Origin: Nitrospinaceae bacterium
GTDB lineage: Bacteria; Nitrospinota; Nitrospinia; Nitrospinales; VA-1
Length of the DNA: 45,739 bases
Direction: 5' to 3'
NCBI GenBank assembly: GCA_029261475.1
Contig: JAJDBG010000036.1
Coordinates: 1 to 45,739, forward strand
Shown here: positions 1 to 8,959 of the stretch, one piece after another
How positions within the stretch are numbered: the stretch's first letter is position 1
Layout: each line of letters starts with the position of its first letter
Translations under genes and position numbers: made by a program
The notes under the pieces: model-generated
Told to the model about the DNA's origin: nothing
Seen by the model: the letters and a program-made list of their open reading frames with translations, nothing else
Databases searched by the model: none

Positions 1-100
1 TTACTTTGAAATATGGATAAACTTGTGCTGACCCCGCTCCGGCGGGCAGGACCACGTTCGATGAAATAAAAGGAACAAATGAAGAATAGAAAAAGTTTTT

Positions 101-130
101 GTAGGGGCAAGCCCCCGTGCTTGCCCGCAT
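101..130. repeat. Short GC-rich intergenic repeat with dyad symmetry
   Basis: GGGGCAAGC (104-112) and GCTTGCCC (118-125) can pair around a short C-rich loop. Sequences of this form are scattered in many bacterial genomes as non-coding repeats. No other copy is present in this window, so repeat status rests on family resemblance. Confidence 0.4.
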
Positions 131-179
131 TTATGGATGTCTAGAAATTAGCGTTTTGAAATAACAATAAACTGCTCAA

Positions 180-262
180 TCGTCACCCTGAGCCGTAGCG
201 AAGGGTCTCTGTAGTACGAATTAGAATCAATGGATTTCTACGCTTGAGCTCGCAATGACGAC
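180..262. repeat. REP-like imperfect palindromic element
   Basis: The left end reads CGTCACCCTGAGC and the right end GCTCGCAATGACG. Reverse-complementing the right end gives CGTCATTGCGAGC, which matches the left end at 9 of 13 positions. The internal AGCGAAGGGTCTC is typical of this widespread family of interspersed palindromes. It lies immediately upstream of the small ORF at 280 and looks like a non-autonomous genomic repeat. Only one copy is visible here. Confidence 0.5.
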
Positions 263-279
263 CGGGATAGGTTCTTATC

Positions 280-396
280 ATGGAAAGCAAAATTTTATTT
301 ACGGATATTGGAAGTGCTATAAATAGTGAGAGTGTGGAAAAAGAAACCGTAAAGGAAATCATGAAATTACTTCGACTTAATTTGAGGCAAAAGTGA
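280..396 (+). CDS. Small ORF (38 aa), overlaps the next gene
   Basis: The ORF begins ATG at 280 after a weak purine stretch (GATAGG) and ends with TGA at 394-396. Its last four bases (GTGA) contain the GTG start of the downstream membrane protein, the usual arrangement for translational coupling. The product is small and charged, with glutamate/lysine-rich middle and arginine-rich end, and no signal peptide or membrane segment. I recognise no family. The exact GTGA overlap is the main reason to list it; it could also be the remnant of a longer gene interrupted by the repeats just upstream. Confidence 0.4.
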   Translation: MESKILFTDIGSAINSESVEKETVKEIMKLLRLNLRQK

Positions 397-1697
397 AATA
401 CATCATCGGATACAAGGCCGCTTATACGTTCCTGATTTTTTTGAATATTGCAATTGCTATGACTTGCATGTTCGAGGGTGGTGAAGAACTATTAAAAACA
501 CATTTGTCAAAAAATATTACATCTCATCTTGCTATTTTTAATTTAATTTTTACCATTCCTTTTTTCATTCTTAATTTCAGAATTTTTAGAAAAATACTTC
601 GAGGTCACGGAAATATATCTATCTATAGAGCTGAACGGTTCCTTTCACTAGGGAGGATGTCAAACCCCATATTAATGCTTCTTTTCACTATGGGAAGTGG
701 CGGTGCCCCTGCATTTTGGATTGTATGCAGTCCAATTCTTAACAGTTTTTGGATGGTTGTTGATCCCGGCACGGGTTCATTAAAAGTTTTATTCTTATGC
801 GCTCTCATTAGTTTGGAATTAATTTACTTCATCCTGCTGAAGAGAAATCCAAAAACATTCAAATCAAATATTAATACTGAAGAAAAAGAATCATTTTCTC
901 AAAATGAATTTGATCAAAATAAAACTTCAGATTCCAATAATGATGAATTTAATAAAACCCCAAAATTGATCTTAGCTTTTAAAAATTTCTGCAAAGATAT
1001 TCCTCCCGTCATTATAGCTCTTGGATCAATGATGCTGCTTGCAGTACTGGGTTTAACAATATTTTTTATCTACGGAATAACAAAAGAAAAAGAAGACCCT
1101 AATGCGATCAATTTTATTGAGTTGCAAGGATCAAAAGCCAGAGCCTATCACCTTGAAATCCCAAATGGATACATTAGAAAACGAAATAAAATAACAAGCG
1201 ATATTTCTATAGAAACCGTTTACCCCGGAATGGAGGGCAAAAACCCAGAGAATAGGCATCGTTTTAAAAGAGGAAGGAGTAATCGAAAAGGTAAAGACGT
1301 CGTCAGTATTTCCATGTGGCCCAAACTAGAAAAAACTGAAGGAACTTATACAAAAAAAAATGAACGTGAAGAACGAAAAGAATTTCTTTTAAATAAATCG
1401 ACCATTAAGTACAAACTTGTTCCCACACCAAATCATATTAAAGAATCTGAAAAAATTGACAAGTTTGTTCAAAACCACGACGAAGAAGATCAGGGTCTTT
1501 ATATCATTTACCATGACGACCTGCATACATCGAAAATAAAATGCACCTTAAAAACTATCTGTACTGGTCGTACTTCATGGGAAGACCACATTTCAATCAG
1601 ATATGATTTTAGAACAAAATATTTCAATGAAATGGTCGACTTGGACCGATCTATAATTGTTCTAATAAATCAATTTAATCCTAAAATTATTCATTGA
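393..1697 (+). CDS. Polytopic membrane protein of unknown function
   Basis: The 434-residue product has about five hydrophobic segments at roughly residues 7-25, 45-62, 88-112, 128-147 and 203-228. A lysine/asparagine-rich linker (about 150-190) separates the fourth and fifth, and a hydrophilic C-terminal domain of about 200 residues follows. I do not recognise a family. The GTG start is supported by GAGG at 384-387, five bases upstream, and by the GTGA overlap with the preceding small ORF. The gene is richer in AT than the metabolic genes to its right, which fits an accessory origin. It is followed 13 bases later by the EF-hand protein at 1711, so the three genes probably form one transcript. 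Confidence 0.75.
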   Translation: MKYIIGYKAAYTFLIFLNIAIAMTCMFEGGEELLKTHLSKNITSHLAIFNLIFTIPFFILNFRIFRKILRGHGNISIYRAERFLSLGRMSNPILMLLFTMGSGGAPAFWIVCSPILNSFWMVVDPGTGSLKVLFLCALISLELIYFILLKRNPKTFKSNINTEEKESFSQNEFDQNKTSDSNNDEFNKTPKLILAFKNFCKDIPPVIIALGSMMLLAVLGLTIFFIYGITKEKEDPNAINFIELQGSKARAYHLEIPNGYIRKRNKITSDISIETVYPGMEGKNPENRHRFKRGRSNRKGKDVVSISMWPKLEKTEGTYTKKNEREERKEFLLNKSTIKYKLVPTPNHIKESEKIDKFVQNHDEEDQGLYIIYHDDLHTSKIKCTLKTICTGRTSWEDHISIRYDFRTKYFNEMVDLDRSIIVLINQFNPKIIH

Positions 1698-1710
1698 AGG
1701 AACTTAAATT

Positions 1711-2907
1711 ATGTTTACTGTTTTCACACTCAATCAAAGTCAAAAAAATGAAATATCGGCATTAATAAATCCGCCACCTCCAGCAACACCAGATTACCCC
1801 GAAGGCTATCGCAAACTTGCCGCTATGATAGAAGGACAGTTTGGTGGCAATACAGCTGAAAAAGAGAAAGTGGTCAATTGGCTAGAAAAAGCGGCTAAGA
1901 TAAACGCCGGCGATGGCAGTCCTATTAGTAATTTTGTAAGAAATTATACAAAGGCTGGGGCTGTACATTCTGATATTCCGATAGATATAGACATCTCAAA
2001 TGCCCCTAATGGAGATTTTCAAAAAGCATCAGACAAATTAGCCAATGATATTCTTAATAAAGCGATTTCAGAAGGAGTACCAGATGCCGGTACAATTGTA
2101 AATGATGATGTCCAGAATATAGTTGACGAACTTGGAATTGATGAAGAAGCTTTTGCTGGTGCTTTTGGCGGCTCTACTCCCATCTGGATGGGGGGATTGG
2201 ATGTTGATTGGGATGACAGTGTTTTTGTAAAACTGATTGAAGACTTAGCAAATATTGAAAGTTTTCAGGATTTTCAAGGTGATTTAGAAAATTTCGTCAA
2301 TTTGATAGATAATCATATTGCAGGGGGGTTAGGGATTGCTGAGGGAGCACTGGCGGAAGCATGGGAGAAACTTAAGAAGATTCCCGGTGATTTTGGCGAT
2401 GCGATTGGCGAATCATACGATAATTTTGTCGAACCGTTTACCGATGTTCCACAAATCATTAGAGATACGTTCCAAGATGCGTTCGATTTCTTTGGCAATG
2501 CGTTCAATGCTCCGGCACCTCACCAAGATCCGCTGGTGTTGGATCTGGATGGCGACGGATTAGAGCTTTCTGCACTTGCGGGTTCCAATACTTTCTTCGA
2601 TCTCGACAACAACGACTTCGCCGAACGAACAGCATGGGTGTCTGCAGACGATGCTTTCCTTGCACTTGACCGAGACTCAAATGGAACCATCGACAACGGT
2701 TCGGAACTGTTCGGCGATGCTACGCCAATCAATGGCGGAACGGAAATTGCTGCTGATGGATTTTCTGCACTGTCTGATCTCGATTCTAATGCCGATGGCG
2801 TCATCGACGCGAACGACGCTCAGTTTGCCGATCTGCGCGTGTGGCAAGACCTCAATCAGAATGGCTTTTCCGATGCGGGTGAATTTAGGGGTCAAATCTT
2901 GCTTTAA
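1711..2907 (+). CDS. EF-hand / RTX-like calcium-binding protein, apparently truncated at the C terminus
   Basis: The first 270 residues match nothing I recognise and carry no obvious signal peptide. From about residue 273 the protein resembles the calcium-loop region found in FrpC-like RTX and large secreted proteins: LDLDGDGLEL, LDRDSNGTIDNGSELFG, LDSNADGVIDANDAQF and WQDLNQNGFSDAGEF. Relatives normally continue after this last loop with a conserved 'L.ELGI' stretch. Here the frame instead ends in six residues (RGQILL) encoded by a repeat-like sequence, followed by TAA. I read this as a C-terminal truncation by insertion or rearrangement. DNA composition also changes inside the gene: the first 600 bases are AT-rich and the calcium-loop half is GC-richer, so the ORF may be a mosaic. 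Confidence 0.7.
   Translation: MFTVFTLNQSQKNEISALINPPPPATPDYPEGYRKLAAMIEGQFGGNTAEKEKVVNWLEKAAKINAGDGSPISNFVRNYTKAGAVHSDIPIDIDISNAPNGDFQKASDKLANDILNKAISEGVPDAGTIVNDDVQNIVDELGIDEEAFAGAFGGSTPIWMGGLDVDWDDSVFVKLIEDLANIESFQDFQGDLENFVNLIDNHIAGGLGIAEGALAEAWEKLKKIPGDFGDAIGESYDNFVEPFTDVPQIIRDTFQDAFDFFGNAFNAPAPHQDPLVLDLDGDGLELSALAGSNTFFDLDNNDFAERTAWVSADDAFLALDRDSNGTIDNGSELFGDATPINGGTEIAADGFSALSDLDSNADGVIDANDAQFADLRVWQDLNQNGFSDAGEFRGQILL
2886..2906. repeat. Putative repeat or insertion-element remnant at the truncation point
   Basis: AGGGGTCAAATCTTGCTTT begins exactly where the upstream protein stops resembling its family. Sequences of the form GGGGTCA(A/G)(A/G)TCTTG occur, to my knowledge, beside REP-associated (transposase_17-type) genes in many bacteria. 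No transposase or second copy is present here, so the assignment is tentative. Confidence 0.3.
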
Positions 2908-3084
2908 TATAAATATAAAAATTATGATTCCCTGGATTACTTCATTTTCTATGGTAGCTCTCAATGGCGGTGGAGTTCAAAATCCGGCGGGAACAGGGTA
3001 ACGCCACGGCAAAAACATATTGGTTGATATTCACAATTGCGCCCAAGCAGGTCACAAATGCTTGCAGTGTCCAGCCATTTGCCT
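2908..3084. other. Non-coding stretch between convergent genes
   Basis: There is no supported gene between the truncated EF-hand protein and the 3' end of the minus-strand permease. Several short overlapping frames exist on both strands, but none has a ribosome binding site or a recognisable product. The stretch probably holds debris from the rearrangement at about 2890. Confidence 0.5.
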
Positions 3085-3099
3085 GCGGCGGCTCGCCGC
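3085..3099 (-). other. GC-rich hairpin directly after the permease stop codon
   Basis: GCGGCG (3085-3090) and CGCCGC (3094-3099) pair perfectly around a three-base loop, abutting the TAA of the minus-strand permease at 3100-3102. No T-run follows on the minus strand, so it is a 3'-end stabilising hairpin or a weak terminator at best. Confidence 0.45.
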
Positions 3100-5676
3100 T
3101 TATTCTGTTCTTACGGCTTCTTTGGGGTCGAGGCGGCTGGCAAGGCGGGCGGGGAGCAGGCCTGCGCTGATGGAAACACTCCAGAAAAACAGCGCGAGCA
3201 GAGCCAGGAATCCATAGGGATAATGCACTTGTATCGTCCAACCAAAGGATTGTTTGTTTATCACGAATATCAATAAATAGGAAACCGCCAGTCCTGCGCT
3301 GAAACCCAGAACCGACCCTGTCAAACCGAGCAATCCTGCCTCTATCAGAATGACGCGCTTGACTTGATTTTTAAACGCTCCAAGCATCCGCAGTATTCCC
3401 ATCTCGCGTTTACGTTCCAGCACCAATGATATGAGAGTGTTGAACAATCCCAGTGCGGCAACGAACACGGCGATCACTTCTAATGAATAGGTGATAGCGA
3501 AGGTCTTGTCGAAAATTTCGATGACATCTTTCCTCAATTCGGCGTTGGAACGCAAACTGAGAAGTTGATCTGGAAAATATTTCAAAATTTCCTTGCGCAC
3601 CGATTCCAAATTGGCTCCCTCTTCGAGATAGACAACAAAACTGTTGATCGCAGAATCTTTATAATATTTCAGAAAGGTCTGGCGGTCGATGATGATGTAT
3701 CCACGCTCCCGCGAGTAATCAAAATAGATCGCGGTTACTTCAAGTTCAAGCGGACCCGTCGGCGTATTCAGTTTCAGTACATCTCCTAATCGAGCTTCGT
3801 GCTTCAAGGCAAAGGCTTCGGAAATGATGGCACGGTTCTGATCGACCAGTTTTTCAGCCAGTTCACTTGCGGGAGGGCCTTCTTTGATGACCAGATTACC
3901 GTATCGAGACAGGGCATTGAAATCGCCTGAACCGAGCGCGACGGGTTTTTCGTTGTAGGTGATGTCTATGGCGCGAAATAAATCGACTTGTTTGACACCG
4001 GGGATGGATTCAAGTGCTTTGGCTGATTTTGCAGGCAGAACAACTTTATAATCGATATCCCGTCCGCCAGCGGGACGCACATAAAGATCGGCCTGCAAGG
4101 TTTGTTCGAGCCAAACGATGACGGTCTGCCGAAAACTATGAACCATGATAGACATGCTGACCACCATCATGAATGCGATCGCCAGGGATGAAACTGCGAG
4201 TGCATTACGGCCTACATTTTGCGACAGATTCATGCAGGCCAAAAGTCCTTCGGCCCCAAGCTTCCTTCGACAAAACCCACTCAAATGATCGCGAGTCCAA
4301 AGCAATGCAGAGGGTGCCGAAAGTGAAAGCCCCAGTATGATTAAGAAAACAGCGAAGAATCCGAGATAAGGAAAACCGTCAATCGGTGGAGCGAGTGAGC
4401 AAACCCCGGCAAGCACTAGCACTGCCAGTGCCAGAATATTCAAGCCTTGGTTACCGCGAAATATTTTAAGGTCGTAACTACCACGCCGCAAAACGAGAGT
4501 GGGCGCAGTTCTAGCCGCATCCCATGCGGGGATGATTGCAGAAAAAGCCGAGGCGGCTACACCGAAAATAAAATGTGCGATAGCTTGATCCCATCGAAAC
4601 TCTATGGCTTCTGCATAATTGGGTGCGTACAAATTGTTGACGGTTCCCGAAACGGCAATCAGTGAAAACTGCGCCAGATAATGACCCAGCCAAACACCAA
4701 GGGCAGAGCCTACAATACCGATGAGAGTGGCCTCTAAAATAAAAATCCCGGCGGGAAGATAAGGCGAGGCCCCCAACGCACGCAGGGTCCCAATTTCAGA
4801 ACGTCGACGCACCACGGACAAGGCCACCATGTTGTAAATCAAATAGAGTGCGACCAGCAAAGCAACAAAACTCAGAGCCGTTAGATTGTATTGAAATGCG
4901 CGCAACATCTTGCCCACTTGTTGGCTTTTGCGCTCGGGACGATCGAATCGTAAATAGTCGGGCAGAACCTGCAGGACCCTGTCTCGAACGGTTTCAAAAT
5001 CTTCATTCCCAAGAAACTCAATGTCGATGCGGTCCAGCTTGCCCACGCGACCAAAAACGAATTGCGCAGAGGCGATATCCATGATCGCAAAATTCCCATT
5101 CAAAGCACGCGCCACTCCCTTTTTTTCGAGAATGGCGTTGACGTTGAGAGACTCTATTTTACCGTTGATGAGGAATTCAATCGAATCCCCAGCCTTAAAA
5201 TGGGAGCCGGGAATGAATTTTTCAGGCAGGACAATTCCCTTCGGGTCCAGTATCAAAGGCAGGAGGCCTTTTAGATTTTCTTCTTTTGTTTTTATAAAGA
5301 AATCGCGCCGACTGCTGTCCCGTAGCAAGTCCGTTCCCAGAATTTCTACCGCTTCGCCGGATATCTGCTCTACACCAAAGCCTTCGATCACAGGGTAGGC
5401 TTTGATCCATTCTCTCAGTGGAATCAGTTTGCGAAAAACCAATTCATCAAAGGAACTACCGTCCGCATGAATGACGGCATCGGCTTTTCCCAAAGCCTGA
5501 TCGACGCTATTCTCAAACGAACGCATGGTCTGCAAATTAGCTAGTTGAATGCTGAGAAATACCGCCACACCCACCGCCACTCCCAGAATCGTAATCAACA
5601 AACGAAAGGGATCGGCATGTAAAGGGCGCAGGACCAGACAAACAAACAGGTCTCTATAGCGAAGCAGAGGTTTCAC
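3100..5676 (-). CDS. ABC transporter permease, FtsX/LolC-YbbP type
   Basis: This large inner-membrane permease has two FtsX-type halves, like YbbP and related lipid or lipoprotein transport permeases. A first membrane segment (LLITILGVAVGVAVFLSI) is followed by a long extracytoplasmic domain, a block of several membrane helices in the middle, a second extracytoplasmic domain and three C-terminal helices. It pairs with the ATPase immediately upstream. I chose the GTG at 5676, two bases after the ATPase stop, giving 858 residues and the short basic N terminus usual for the family. An in-frame ATG at 5730 would add 18 residues but overlap the ATPase by 53 bases. The gene is last in a co-directional run with the ceramide genes, so a lipid substrate is plausible but unproven. 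Confidence 0.88.
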   Translation of the reverse strand: MKPLLRYRDLFVCLVLRPLHADPFRLLITILGVAVGVAVFLSIQLANLQTMRSFENSVDQALGKADAVIHADGSSFDELVFRKLIPLREWIKAYPVIEGFGVEQISGEAVEILGTDLLRDSSRRDFFIKTKEENLKGLLPLILDPKGIVLPEKFIPGSHFKAGDSIEFLINGKIESLNVNAILEKKGVARALNGNFAIMDIASAQFVFGRVGKLDRIDIEFLGNEDFETVRDRVLQVLPDYLRFDRPERKSQQVGKMLRAFQYNLTALSFVALLVALYLIYNMVALSVVRRRSEIGTLRALGASPYLPAGIFILEATLIGIVGSALGVWLGHYLAQFSLIAVSGTVNNLYAPNYAEAIEFRWDQAIAHFIFGVAASAFSAIIPAWDAARTAPTLVLRRGSYDLKIFRGNQGLNILALAVLVLAGVCSLAPPIDGFPYLGFFAVFLIILGLSLSAPSALLWTRDHLSGFCRRKLGAEGLLACMNLSQNVGRNALAVSSLAIAFMMVVSMSIMVHSFRQTVIVWLEQTLQADLYVRPAGGRDIDYKVVLPAKSAKALESIPGVKQVDLFRAIDITYNEKPVALGSGDFNALSRYGNLVIKEGPPASELAEKLVDQNRAIISEAFALKHEARLGDVLKLNTPTGPLELEVTAIYFDYSRERGYIIIDRQTFLKYYKDSAINSFVVYLEEGANLESVRKEILKYFPDQLLSLRSNAELRKDVIEIFDKTFAITYSLEVIAVFVAALGLFNTLISLVLERKREMGILRMLGAFKNQVKRVILIEAGLLGLTGSVLGFSAGLAVSYLLIFVINKQSFGWTIQVHYPYGFLALLALFFWSVSISAGLLPARLASRLDPKEAVRTE

Positions 5677-5677
5677 G

Positions 5678-6364
5678 TCAACTTGTGGAAGAAAGTCGTC
5701 CGTCACGAATTTCCCAGCGACGGTTGCCATGTTCCAAAATTTGTGGATTGTGCGTCGCCAGAATCACCGTCGCACCAAAATCTGCAGAGGCATGTTTCAT
5801 CAAATCAAGAATTCGCTCACCATTTTCCGAATCCAGGTTTCCCGTCGGTTCATCAGCCAAGAGTGCCAGTGGCTTAGGCGCAAGAGCACGGGCAATAGCG
5901 ACCCTTTGCATTTGCCCGCCGGAAAGTTCCGCAGGGAAAGATTTTGCACGGTCAAGCAAACCCACATAGTCCAGCAATTCTCGAATCCGTTCCTGCCCAC
6001 CTTCGGCCTTATTCGCAAGCAATAAAGGCAGTTCTATATTTTCCCAAACGGTCAAAGTCGGCAAAAGGTTGAAGAATTGAAAAATGAATCCTATTTCTGT
6101 GCGGCGCAATTGAGTGCGCTCTCTATCATTCATACCCGCTACAGAACGGCCTCGAATGAGGATCTCGCCCTGATCGGGTTGATCCAGGCCACCAATGCAA
6201 TTGAGCAGAGTGGTCTTGCCTCCACCGCTCGGCCCCATGAGCACAGCAAAATCACCCGCTTTCAAATCGAGGCTGACATCATCCAGCCCGATGATCTTTT
6301 GTCCACCTGCCGAATAATACTTGCAAACATTTTTCAGGCTGATGATGTTGTCAGAAGAAGACAT
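5678..6364 (-). CDS. ABC transporter ATP-binding protein, LolD/YbbA-like
   Basis: This 228-residue nucleotide-binding subunit has Walker A (GPSGGGKTT), Q-loop (FQFFNLLPTL), signature (LSGGQMQRVAIARAL), Walker B with the family hallmark ([12 protein letters not shown]) and the H-loop (ATHNP). These features place it in the LolD/MacB/FtsE-type subfamily that powers FtsX-type permeases without moving substrate through a channel. The permease follows directly, so the two form one transporter. It lies 168 bases downstream of the RND exporter on the same strand. No adaptor gene accompanies this pair, unlike the MacA-containing system at 36611-41100. Confidence 0.93.
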   Translation of the reverse strand: MSSSDNIISLKNVCKYYSAGGQKIIGLDDVSLDLKAGDFAVLMGPSGGGKTTLLNCIGGLDQPDQGEILIRGRSVAGMNDRERTQLRRTEIGFIFQFFNLLPTLTVWENIELPLLLANKAEGGQERIRELLDYVGLLDRAKSFPAELSGGQMQRVAIARALAPKPLALLADEPTGNLDSENGERILDLMKHASADFGATVILATHNPQILEHGNRRWEIRDGRLSSTS

Positions 6365-6393
6365 AAACTAAAACTTTTCAAAAAATAGTTTCT

Positions 6394-6443
6394 GAGGGAC
6401 TGTTGGAAAATGCAGATCATTGAAATCAGAACCACGTGGTTCT
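6394..6443. other. Intercistronic palindrome and short recurring motif
   Basis: The gap between the exporter and the ATPase holds a perfect 16-base palindrome, AGAACCACGTGGTTCT (6428-6443). It also holds GAGGGACTGTTGGAAA at 6394-6409. A near copy of the latter, TAGGGACTGTTGAAA, sits in another gap of the same gene run at 9871-9885. No T-run follows the palindrome on the minus strand, so it is not a standard terminator. Confidence 0.4.
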
Positions 6444-6532
6444 AAAGATGATTTTTTTGGAAATTTTTCCGCTCGGGACTTTCTTCAACTCACCCTTGAA
6501 ATATTATCCCGTATTTTAGCGAAAACCAGAAA

Positions 6533-8959
6533 TCATCTTTGCTTGCGTTTGAGTTTGAATGGATGGCGATCCAATTCGAATAGCGCGGGGATCATGAACA
6601 AAGCACACAGGGTACAAATGATAATTCCCAACTCAACGATGGATGCAATGGAACGAATGCCGAGGTGCCCAGCAACGTTCAAACTCGCATAGCCGGAAAG
6701 AGTGGTCAGCGCAGAAAGCAGAATAGCACTCCCCGTTTCCTTGACAGAGCGAAGGGTATCTTCTGGATTGTGTTCGAGGATATGATGCGTCAAATAAACA
6801 CAATGATCGATCATGATACCAACGATGGAAGGCAACATCACAAAATTGATGAAGTTGAGTTTGATCTGAAAAACACTCATCAAAGCTCCCGTCAGGGCCA
6901 GACCAATGAACAAGGGTAAGGCTGTTTTAAGGGCATGTGAAAAATTCTGTAGATCCAGAAGCAACAGTATAAAAACCAGCCCAACCGCCATAGCAAAGGC
7001 TTTAGGACCTGTTTCTTTTACCCAATCCATGACTTTCGCCGCTAGCAGATTTTCATTCAATACAGAGATCGGGATATCGGCTTTTTCCATCTTCCCCTTC
7101 AACTCAGCGATTTCTTTTTCCAGTTGATAGATATTGCGGATGTCGAAAAAATTCTTTTCAGCTGGCGAAAATACCAGAGTCATATAATCAGACCCGGCAG
7201 TGAGTTTTTTATTGATAATAGTCGGCATCTGACTTTCATCAAAGGGTTCAGCATTTAGTAATGTTTTCAGACGATTGACGCGGCTTTTCCCGAGAGCTAG
7301 CATGATGATGTCCTCGTCCAGCTCAAAATCTTCAATGATTTCATCCAGAATATCTTTTTTGCTATCGTATTCCATGCGACTGAAAATATTTAAACTTTGA
7401 CACACGCCGATAGTAGAGTGTTTCCCATTTTTATTTTTTATTTCCTCCAAAGCCTTATGGATATAGAACAAATTCTCTTTTTTAGGCGTGAGAATCACCG
7501 TCGGAGAAAAAGCATAGCCAAAGTCTTCGGTCGTTTGGGTTTCATAATCTGCCTCGGGAGAAACACCACGCAGATTTCTAAAATCGTATTCAAATTGTAT
7601 GTTGGGAATGAGAAATAGGCTGGCAATTCCCAACAATAGAAATAATGCGGTGAGAAAATAAGGCGTGTTCGAATAGAGGTTAGATATTTTCAAGGAAAAC
7701 ATCATGGGCTTGGGTTTACGCAACCAATGGATTTGGTCGAAATACAAAATCAACGCCGGGAAGATGAAAAAATAAGACACGAAAGCTGAAACAATTCCCA
7801 AGGTAGCAATTTGTCCGAACTCTGAAAATCCTCTAAATTCAGAAAATATTAGAATTGAAAAAATCCCTGCCGTCGTCAACATCGCCATCATCCCCGATCG
7901 CCCCACTTGCACGACCACTAGTTCCAAAGCATCGACCAAGGGTTGATCTTTGAGCAATTCCTGCTTGAAGCGGATATACAGATGAATCCCAAAGTCAATT
8001 CCCAGCCCCAGCAAAATGGCAATCAGAAATCCAGAAATTATGTTCAGTCCACCCACAAAAAAGCGGGCCAACGCAAACGTGTAGCTCATCGATATAAGCA
8101 GAGGGAAGAAAATCAGCGGCAAGGCAAAAAGCGAGCGGGTATAAATGTAGATGATGAACAAAGCCACCATTCCCGCCACGACAGCAGAACGAGACAGGTC
8201 TCTCACAATGGCAGAATTCTCTTCGATACGAACGATGATGGAACCGGTGAGGCGAATTTCAAGTTCGGGCATTTTTTTTCGCCAACCAGAATCTGCTATA
8301 ACGTCACGAACATTTTGGACAAATTTTTCTGTAAAATCCGTATCCGTAACCGTACCTTCGGGCTGGACGAAAATATAAAAATTACGTTTGCTTTCTCCTT
8401 TGGCAAAAAATCGTTCGTTCCGCTTCCCTTTATAGTAGGGATTGATCGGCTCAAAAAGATGGTAGGTGCTGGAAAAAGCTAGCAAGCGTTCTGGATTAAA
8501 ATCTTCTGCTCCCGAGATAAATAATCCGCCGAATTCCTCGCGGGCGTAATCGACCGCTTCGTTCATCAATCCTGACAATTCTTTCAAGTTCTGGCGCGAA
8601 ACCAAAAGCAGTTGGCGGTCTTCCAAAAAATCTTTGGGGAGTTTGGAATCCACGAATCGCACTCCCGGAACAGATTCCAGACGTTTCGCCAGATCATCCA
8701 CTATCTTCTCAGCATCTTTTTGTTCCAGATCTTCAAGAACGATCGCAAGTGGACCCGAACCGCCTGTCTTGGCGATCACCTCATTGAACTCTTCAACCAG
8801 AGGAAGATTTTGAGGGAGCAGTTTGTCCATTCTGGAATCAAAACCAAGGCCCATCGCATACCAAAGAGAAAAACCACTGAGCAATAGTGCCCCCAATAGC
8901 GTACGCTTCGGATGTCGTTTGCTGATGTTTTGGAAACACCAATTCAAGATGCTCTTCAC
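6533..8959 (-). CDS. RND-superfamily exporter, MMPL type
   Basis: The 808-residue protein has the duplicated RND/MMPL layout: one N-terminal helix, a large periplasmic loop, a block of about five helices, then the same pattern again. The fourth-helix motifs LGLGIDFGIHLYIRF and GIMIDHCVYLTHH mark the two proton-coupling halves. Members of this family move lipids or hydrophobic molecules out of the inner membrane (HpnN for hopanoids, MmpL proteins for mycobacterial lipids). The GTG start lies in a four-base GTGA overlap with the stop of the CDP-alcohol phosphatidyltransferase gene, so translation is coupled to the lipid operon. A ceramide-derived lipid is the obvious substrate to propose, but nothing in the sequence identifies it. 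HpnN itself is unlikely because no hopanoid genes are nearby. Confidence 0.87.
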   Translation of the reverse strand: MKSILNWCFQNISKRHPKRTLLGALLLSGFSLWYAMGLGFDSRMDKLLPQNLPLVEEFNEVIAKTGGSGPLAIVLEDLEQKDAEKIVDDLAKRLESVPGVRFVDSKLPKDFLEDRQLLLVSRQNLKELSGLMNEAVDYAREEFGGLFISGAEDFNPERLLAFSSTYHLFEPINPYYKGKRNERFFAKGESKRNFYIFVQPEGTVTDTDFTEKFVQNVRDVIADSGWRKKMPELEIRLTGSIIVRIEENSAIVRDLSRSAVVAGMVALFIIYIYTRSLFALPLIFFPLLISMSYTFALARFFVGGLNIISGFLIAILLGLGIDFGIHLYIRFKQELLKDQPLVDALELVVVQVGRSGMMAMLTTAGIFSILIFSEFRGFSEFGQIATLGIVSAFVSYFFIFPALILYFDQIHWLRKPKPMMFSLKISNLYSNTPYFLTALFLLLGIASLFLIPNIQFEYDFRNLRGVSPEADYETQTTEDFGYAFSPTVILTPKKENLFYIHKALEEIKNKNGKHSTIGVCQSLNIFSRMEYDSKKDILDEIIEDFELDEDIIMLALGKSRVNRLKTLLNAEPFDESQMPTIINKKLTAGSDYMTLVFSPAEKNFFDIRNIYQLEKEIAELKGKMEKADIPISVLNENLLAAKVMDWVKETGPKAFAMAVGLVFILLLLDLQNFSHALKTALPLFIGLALTGALMSVFQIKLNFINFVMLPSIVGIMIDHCVYLTHHILEHNPEDTLRSVKETGSAILLSALTTLSGYASLNVAGHLGIRSIASIVELGIIICTLCALFMIPALFELDRHPFKLKRKQR

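Noticed and set aside
2964-3276. Several overlapping plus-strand frames downstream of the truncated EF-hand gene
   Set aside because: They largely lie opposite the 3' end of a well-supported permease gene and have no ribosome binding sites.
6428-6443. Palindrome AGAACCACGTGGTTCT as a terminator of the exporter gene
   Set aside because: The T-run lies on the plus-strand side, where no gene ends; on the minus strand no T-run follows.
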